The notes beneath the pieces were generated by a model. It was not told the DNA's origin. It saw only the letters and a program-made list of their open reading frames with translations, and ran no database searches. Source: Acanthaster planci (Eukaryota; Echinodermata; Asteroidea; Valvatida; Acanthasteridae). Taken from it: a DNA stretch of 64,000 nt. This document shows, piece after piece, positions 61,601-64,000 of this stretch (position 1 is the stretch's first letter; each line of letters opens with the position of its first letter). The position numbers and the translations under genes are program-made. Location: the NCBI RefSeq assembly GCF_001949145.1, contig NW_019091541.1, positions 68,320 to 132,319 of the forward strand. The letters run 5' to 3'.

Positions 61601-62218
61601 CAATAAGGTTACTATTTCTGATATACACGTACCTGGTACATGTATACGTGATGTGTAGTGGTCACAGTGATACAGGCCATAACACTTGGACCTACGTTTT
61701 TATAGGCACATGCCGGTAGGCCAGCTGTTTTGCCCAGCAAATGTACACGTTAATACCACCGGAAAAAAGTCATAGAATGTCTCATCTAGAGATTACATGT
61801 GTAATTATGTACGTGTGCACACAGGCATCAATCAGTGGGGGACGGGGGATGCATCCCCCCAACTTTTCTAAATGGGGTATACTAAATCAATTGGTCCCCC
61901 TCCAAAACCTAAATGAAAATGTGCACCTTACAAAAGTATTTGTTAAAAAAAACTGGCTAAAGTAGCCAGAAATTGTCTCAGATCACACCATAGAGCATCT
62001 ATGCTCCAAAATTTTCCGGTCCCGGACCCCACGCCACTCATCAGGGCTTCACACTTCGTGCTTTGCCCCCCCACTTTTCAATACGGATTGACGCCAGTGT
62101 GTGTATATGGAAGGTTGATTTTTTCTATTAATTTTTCTGCACTGTTTTGTACAGGCCCCGCATCGCAAAGGTCCACTTCAAAGACACAGAGTTCAGTCTG
62201 GTTGTGCTGGACAAAGAT
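34523..62218 (+). CDS. EPB41L4A: Band 4.1-like protein 4A, N-terminal FERM-domain exons (gene continues right)
   Basis: Seven exons join in frame: 34523-34606, 51022-51126, 53517-53559, 54630-54806, 56361-56481, 58319-58495 and 62155-62218. They encode the first ~257 residues. Intron phases are 0, 0, 1, 1, 2, 2 and 0, all with GT-AG borders. The protein covers the FERM F1 lobe (exons 1-3), F2 (exons 4-5) and the start of F3 (exons 6-7). EPB41L4A-like words are [57 protein letters not shown] and KVHFKD. They match my recall of human EPB41L4A better than of EPB41L5, FARP or FRMD3/5. FERM proteins of this group link membrane proteins to the cortical cytoskeleton. Intron 1 is 16.4 kb. The rest of F3 and the FERM-adjacent region lie past the window. 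No disabling change is seen. Confidence 0.9.
34860..35930 (-). pseudogene. LINE retrotransposon fragment (endonuclease to start of RT)
   Basis: On the - strand, several frames together show a non-LTR endonuclease and linker. Near 35900 lies [10 protein letters not shown] typical [11 protein letters not shown] and GIGDHDMV endonuclease C-terminal pair lies around 35440-35560. Then comes a basic linker ([19 protein letters not shown], near 35120-35180), and near 34930-34980 [10 protein letters not shown] just before the RT. Frameshifts and stops break it (at least near 35840, 35500 and 34930). Both ends are truncated, so it is an internal fragment rather than a usual 5'-truncated insertion. CR1/Jockey-like groups share this layout; the clade is not fixed. 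Confidence 0.75.
40173..40223. repeat. TACATG microsatellite
   Basis: ACATGTACAGGTACATG and neighbouring repeats, with a GAGGG interruption. One of many such tracts in EPB41L4A intron 1. Confidence 0.75.
40946..41031. repeat. TACATG microsatellite with ACCGGC/ACCGGT words
   Basis: Discontinuous GTACATGTAC tracts mixed with CTACCGGCAC. The mixture of the palindromes GTAC, ACATGT and ACCGGT is typical of intron 1 from about 38.4 kb. Confidence 0.7.
42977..43140. mobile_element. Palindromic MITE, TAT flanks
   Basis: The two halves are inverted copies. AAGAGTTTGTAACG and TGACCAATCA on the left match CGTTGCAAACTCTT and TGATTGGCCA on the right. AAATCTGTCAAT and ATTGACAGATTT form a perfect inner pair. 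The outer ends are GG(G)CGATTCACAA against TTGTGAAATGCC. TAT lies on both sides (42973-42975 and 43141-43143). No coding frame. Confidence 0.7.
46258..46680. repeat. Cluster of TACATG microsatellite tracts
   Basis: Repeated TACATGTACATG tracts (for example 46258-46292, 46401-46424, 46502-46521) with intervening single-copy bases and a few ACCGGTA words. This is the densest microsatellite stretch in the window. Confidence 0.75.
46931..47268. mobile_element. Palindromic MITE with AGGCCTTTTCACA ends, TAT target duplication
   Basis: A 338-bp element that starts AGGCCTTTTCACA and ends TGTGAAAAGGCCT. It is flanked by TAT on each side (46928-46930 and 47269-47271). The interior is packed with CAACCC(T/A)GG and its complement, often as AACCCAGGTTGAA palindromes, so it can fold extensively. 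There is no coding capacity. Confidence 0.8.
50255..50342. repeat. TACATG microsatellite
   Basis: Imperfect GTACATGTA repeats with CAGGTACAGG and GATGTACTG variants, ending CATGTACAGTAG. Confidence 0.7.
51022..51126 (+). CDS. EPB41L4A: EPB41L4A exon 2 (F1 lobe)
   Basis: 35 codons in phase 0 between CTTGCAG and GTAAAT. The peptide contains [20 protein letters not shown], the typical F1 helix and strand of FERM domains. Confidence 0.9.
51316..51434. mobile_element. PIF/Harbinger-like MITE, TAA target duplication
   Basis: A 119-bp element flanked by TAA (51313-51315 and 51435-51437). The ends are GGCGGTGTCCGAA and, on the - strand, GGCTGTATCCGAA (11 of 13 match). A second inverted pair, CTAGGTCT and AGACCTAG-like, lies inside. 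The 3-bp TWA duplication and GG start fit Harbinger-type MITEs. Confidence 0.75.
53270..53372. repeat. TACATG/TACCGGTA microsatellite
   Basis: A cluster of GTACATGTAC, GTACCGGTACC and CATGTACATG words, about 150 bases before exon 3. Confidence 0.7.
53517..53559 (+). CDS. EPB41L4A: EPB41L4A exon 3 (F1 end)
   Basis: A 43-base exon between CTTTCAG and GTAAGT that encodes [14 protein letters not shown]. The WLDP motif closes the F1 lobe in this family. It ends in phase 1. Confidence 0.88.
54630..54806 (+). CDS. EPB41L4A: EPB41L4A exon 4 (F1-F2)
   Basis: A 177-base exon between TATGTCAG and GTGAGT. It encodes [13 protein letters not shown], then [16 protein letters not shown] and LQGRLPCP, the most diagnostic EPB41L4A stretch in the window. 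Confidence 0.92.
56361..56481 (+). CDS. EPB41L4A: EPB41L4A exon 5 (F2)
   Basis: A 121-base exon after GCTTCCAG, ending before GTAACT in phase 2. It encodes [20 protein letters not shown], followed by the acidic helix QTEELEQQI. Confidence 0.9.
57613..57904. mobile_element. MITE-like element with GGGCGTAAG inverted ends
   Basis: The left end TGCCCGGCCGAAGGGCGTAA and the complement of the right end TGCCTGGCAGAAGGGCGTAA match at 17 of 20 bases. The similarity continues through TTTTGCC to about 40 bp. The right end also folds on itself (GGGCGTAAG, four bases, CTTACGCCC at 57871-57892). No target duplication is evident. Confidence 0.6.
58319..58495 (+). CDS. EPB41L4A: EPB41L4A exon 6 (F2-F3)
   Basis: A 177-base exon after CTCCCACAG, ending before GTAAGG. 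It encodes [20 protein letters not shown] and [13 protein letters not shown], which carry the F2 end and the first F3 strands. Confidence 0.92.
58650..59017. mobile_element. Decayed copy of the piggyBac-type MITE
   Basis: TGTAACACCGCACAA and AAGCCTGGCTGAAATA near 58794-58840 match the interior of 3391-3981. The right end CCTGGCAGGAAATGG precedes TTAA (59018-59021), like CCCGGCAGCAAGTGG at the first copy. The left end is uncertain, so only the right half is firmly supported. Confidence 0.5.
59130..59805. repeat. Minisatellite of about 32-bp units, interrupted by a SINE
   Basis: Units of the type TTTTCCCACTTGTGTGAAAATC occur about five times at 59130-59290 and about five times at 59652-59805, on both sides of the SINE. 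Units diverge considerably. Related words and the same CCCATTCC...GCAATG end occur in the element at 12362-12631. Confidence 0.65.
59302..59654 (+). mobile_element. tRNA-derived SINE
   Basis: The 5' part carries RNA polymerase III promoter-like boxes. An A-box-like TGGCCTTGTGGTTAA lies at about 59308-59323, and the B box GGGTTTGAATCT at 59359-59370. A body follows with GGGCAAGGCACTTTGTCACT and CCCAGGAGTAATTGGG, then a 3' part shared with the copy at the window start and an ATT-rich tail. Such tRNA-head SINEs are widespread in marine deuterostomes. Transcription would be in the + direction, the same as the host gene. It is not a functional tRNA, because no cloverleaf closes around the boxes. 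Confidence 0.75.
61845..62100. mobile_element. Possible decayed hAT-like MITE
   Basis: It starts CAGTGGGGGACGGGGGATGC and ends near GGATTGACGCCAGTG. It has G- and C-run-rich subterminal parts (CATCCCCCC, TTGCCCCCCCAC) like the two hAT-type MITEs at 25180 and 26393. No target duplication was found, so the boundaries are guesses. It lies directly upstream of exon 7. Confidence 0.35.
62155..62218 (+). CDS. EPB41L4A: EPB41L4A exon 7 (F3)
   Basis: A 64-base exon between TTGTACAG and GTAAGT that encodes [21 protein letters not shown], an F3 (PH-like) strand pair. It ends in phase 0 and the next exon is outside the window. Confidence 0.9.
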
Positions 62219-64000
62219 GTAAGTACTCATAGTTCAGGAGCTTGTTGCCACCACCCACCACTAGCCAATCAGGCAATTCCTTCACAGCTGCCAACAGGAC
62301 ATTTGACAGTTGTCTTAAAGACTGTTCTATAAGTGTCTGCCTTCCCTCCCCCCAGTTCCAACCAGAGCACTTTATATTTGTCTAATCTTTGTGTGCAGGA
62401 AAGGGTTCTTTTTCAGCCTAATGATGTTGAAGTGATTATTCTTTAATTAATCAAGAAATGAGTACTTTGGTATCAAATGACATCATTTGCTAGAGATTGC
62501 CATGTGCATCAGCATTTTGGACAGTGCTGTCCTGTATTTGAGTCCATCACAAGTTTCAATTCCCTGTAAGTCCATCACGAGTCCATCACAAGTCATTCAG
62601 TCTCAAGCAATTTACAAGATATTCAAATAATGTGTGAAAAAAGCATTCTTCTGTCTTGACTGGTCTTGTGAAGGGACTTGTGACTGGCCTTGTGAAAGGA
62701 CTTGTGAAGGACTCGAATGCAACACTGGTTTTAGATTTCGTGACGCACATTGGCTGCACCGAATTTCCACAATATTTGATTCACACGTGTGCATGTCTAA
62801 AACGGTTTACAGTCACTTCACCCCATTTCCACGTCACCCCTAACCACTTCACCCCTAATCACTTTGCCCCATCGCCCCATCTCCACTTTGCCTCACCCCC
62901 ATTTCGTCCCATTTCCACTTCGCCCCATTTCCACATTGCCGTTTGTGCTTGAAAGTGTGCTACAAGCCTCTTCAAAAAATGGTCGAGAGAGGAGTTCCAC
63001 AAACGACATGTAGTTATTATAGAAAACTCTGTGGCATTAAATTAATAACGATTGCATTGTCCATTATGGTGAATTAATACATATGGTTTGACTAGCATCG
63101 GGGTTATTTCTCATTCTCTTCAAGTTTATTTCAAAGCAACACACACAATTCTGTTCACATCATTCTGGTAATTGTTGATGCATCCAGACAGTTGTACCCG
63201 GGCGATCGGATAAAGCTCGGCAGGAAATATTGTGGAAATATGTTCGCTTCAAGTACGAGCAAAACAACCTAAAATTGAACTGATGAATACAGAAAATACA
63301 CATATAGACAAAATTCTAAGAATTAATGTGAAGAAATCTTGCAACATCAATTTTTTTTCAGTGCGTAACTGATCACGTACATGAATGGTCGCCGCGGCAT
63401 GAATAGACTGGTCACCACACTCCATCACCCATTCTCTTACATGGGTGTGGTGTGGCGAGAACCAGCACTTTGCACTCGTGTTTTTACTACAGCGACAAGG
63501 AAACACGAAGAAAAACTTTTCTAACTTGCTAATAACGATTTCAAGGTCTCACTAAAAAATTTGAGTCCGGCGGTCGGGATATCGGTCGCATTGTTTAGGC
63601 CTTTGAAAGTTGGATTACCCGATCAGTATTTGGTTACTCAAACATCAGCGTTTTTACTTGTTGCATCTAGGCCTATGCCTCTGTTACTGAAGAACAGAAT
63701 GAACGATAATCAATGGGGTGAAGTGGAAATGGAGTGAAGTGGGGATGGGGCAAAGTGATCAACACCCTCTAAAACTGCACACATACGAACCTGATGGCAT
63801 TGAATTGTCAGTTTCCTATCAAGACATTGTTCTATGAGAGGGGTTCTTGCATGTACATGTACGAACATACTAGTACATACATGTACATGTGGCTCTGTGG
63901 GAATACATTCAGCTCTTCCACATGAACATGCATGATGATGGGCTACATCATAGCTCGTTATGTTATGACAGTTACGTTTGGTATTTCTTTGAATACCCAA
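62219..64000 (+). other. EPB41L4A intron 7 (5' part) to the window end
   Basis: It contains a small inverted pair of AGTCCATCACAAGT / ACTTGTGAAGGACT-type minisatellites (62537-62603 against 62655-62712), and the foldback-like structure at 62816-63770. No exon is recognised. Confidence 0.5.
62816..63770. mobile_element. Foldback-like inverted minisatellite pair
   Basis: The left arm (about 62816-62940) repeats words like CACTTCACCCCATTTCCAC and CACTTTGCCCCAT. The right arm (about 63712-63770) carries their complements (TGGGGTGAAGTGGAAATGG, GGGGCAAAGTGATC). They enclose about 770 bp of non-repetitive sequence without a gene. The layout matches the element at 23711-24733, although the repeat words differ. 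Precise ends are not defined. Confidence 0.55.

Larger units (their letters stand above)
58496..62154 (+). other. EPB41L4A intron 6
   Basis: The intron holds the second piggyBac-like fragment (to 59017), a minisatellite split by a SINE (59130-59805), and a possible MITE at about 61845-62100. The rest shows TACATG tracts, an A-run near 61434-61459 and no coding sequence. Confidence 0.55.

Overview
This window comes from a gene-sparse, repeat-rich animal genome. Its host genes have small exons, GT-AG introns and long introns full of transposon relics. The Ikaros-type C-terminal zinc fingers, a tRNA-derived SINE and very abundant TACATG/ACCGGT microsatellites suggest an invertebrate deuterostome, such as an echinoderm, hemichordate or amphioxus. 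I cannot fix the species. One scaffold gap of 611 N (33714-34324) and single Ns at 26918 and 41584 show that this is a draft assembly.

There are three host genes. (1) The last five exons of a misato (MSTO1) homologue lie on the + strand at 574-2837. (2) A 1,081-codon exon of an Ikaros-family (IKZF-like) protein lies on the - strand at 12894-16139. It ends in the paired dimerisation zinc fingers, but no N-terminal DNA-binding fingers can be found in the window. (3) The first seven coding exons of EPB41L4A (band 4.1-like 4A, FERM domain) lie on the + strand at 34523-62218, and the gene runs off the right edge. MSTO1 and the IKZF-like gene are convergent. The IKZF-like gene and EPB41L4A are divergent, with about 18 kb of transposon-laden DNA between them.

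That intergenic block holds, from left to right: a large imperfect inverted repeat (17846-18656); a decayed Tc1/mariner element with roughly 250-bp terminal inverted repeats and DD41D catalytic spacing (18823-20618); a local duplication (about 20.6-21.65 kb and 22.26-23.71 kb), one copy of which preserves a near-empty version of the mariner target; a foldback-type element made of inverted minisatellite arrays (23711-24733); two hAT-type MITEs with 8-bp target duplications; and a long Ty3/gypsy retrotransposon on the - strand (28507 to the gap). The Ty3/gypsy Gag-Pol frame is open for more than 1,350 codons and carries a PHD finger between RNase H and integrase. Its missing 5' end abuts the EPB41L4A start-codon exon.

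Introns of EPB41L4A carry an antisense LINE endonuclease relic, several palindromic MITEs with TAT or TAA target duplications, TACATG microsatellites, a SINE inserted in a minisatellite, and a second foldback-like inverted minisatellite pair (62816-63770). The IKZF-MSTO1 intergenic region holds a piggyBac-type MITE, a 60-bp minisatellite, a near-perfect 29-bp-stem hairpin and another inverted-repeat element.

The most unusual item is the PHD finger inside the Ty3/gypsy polyprotein, next to a SCAN-like Gag segment. All family assignments were made by eye from sequence motifs, with no database search.
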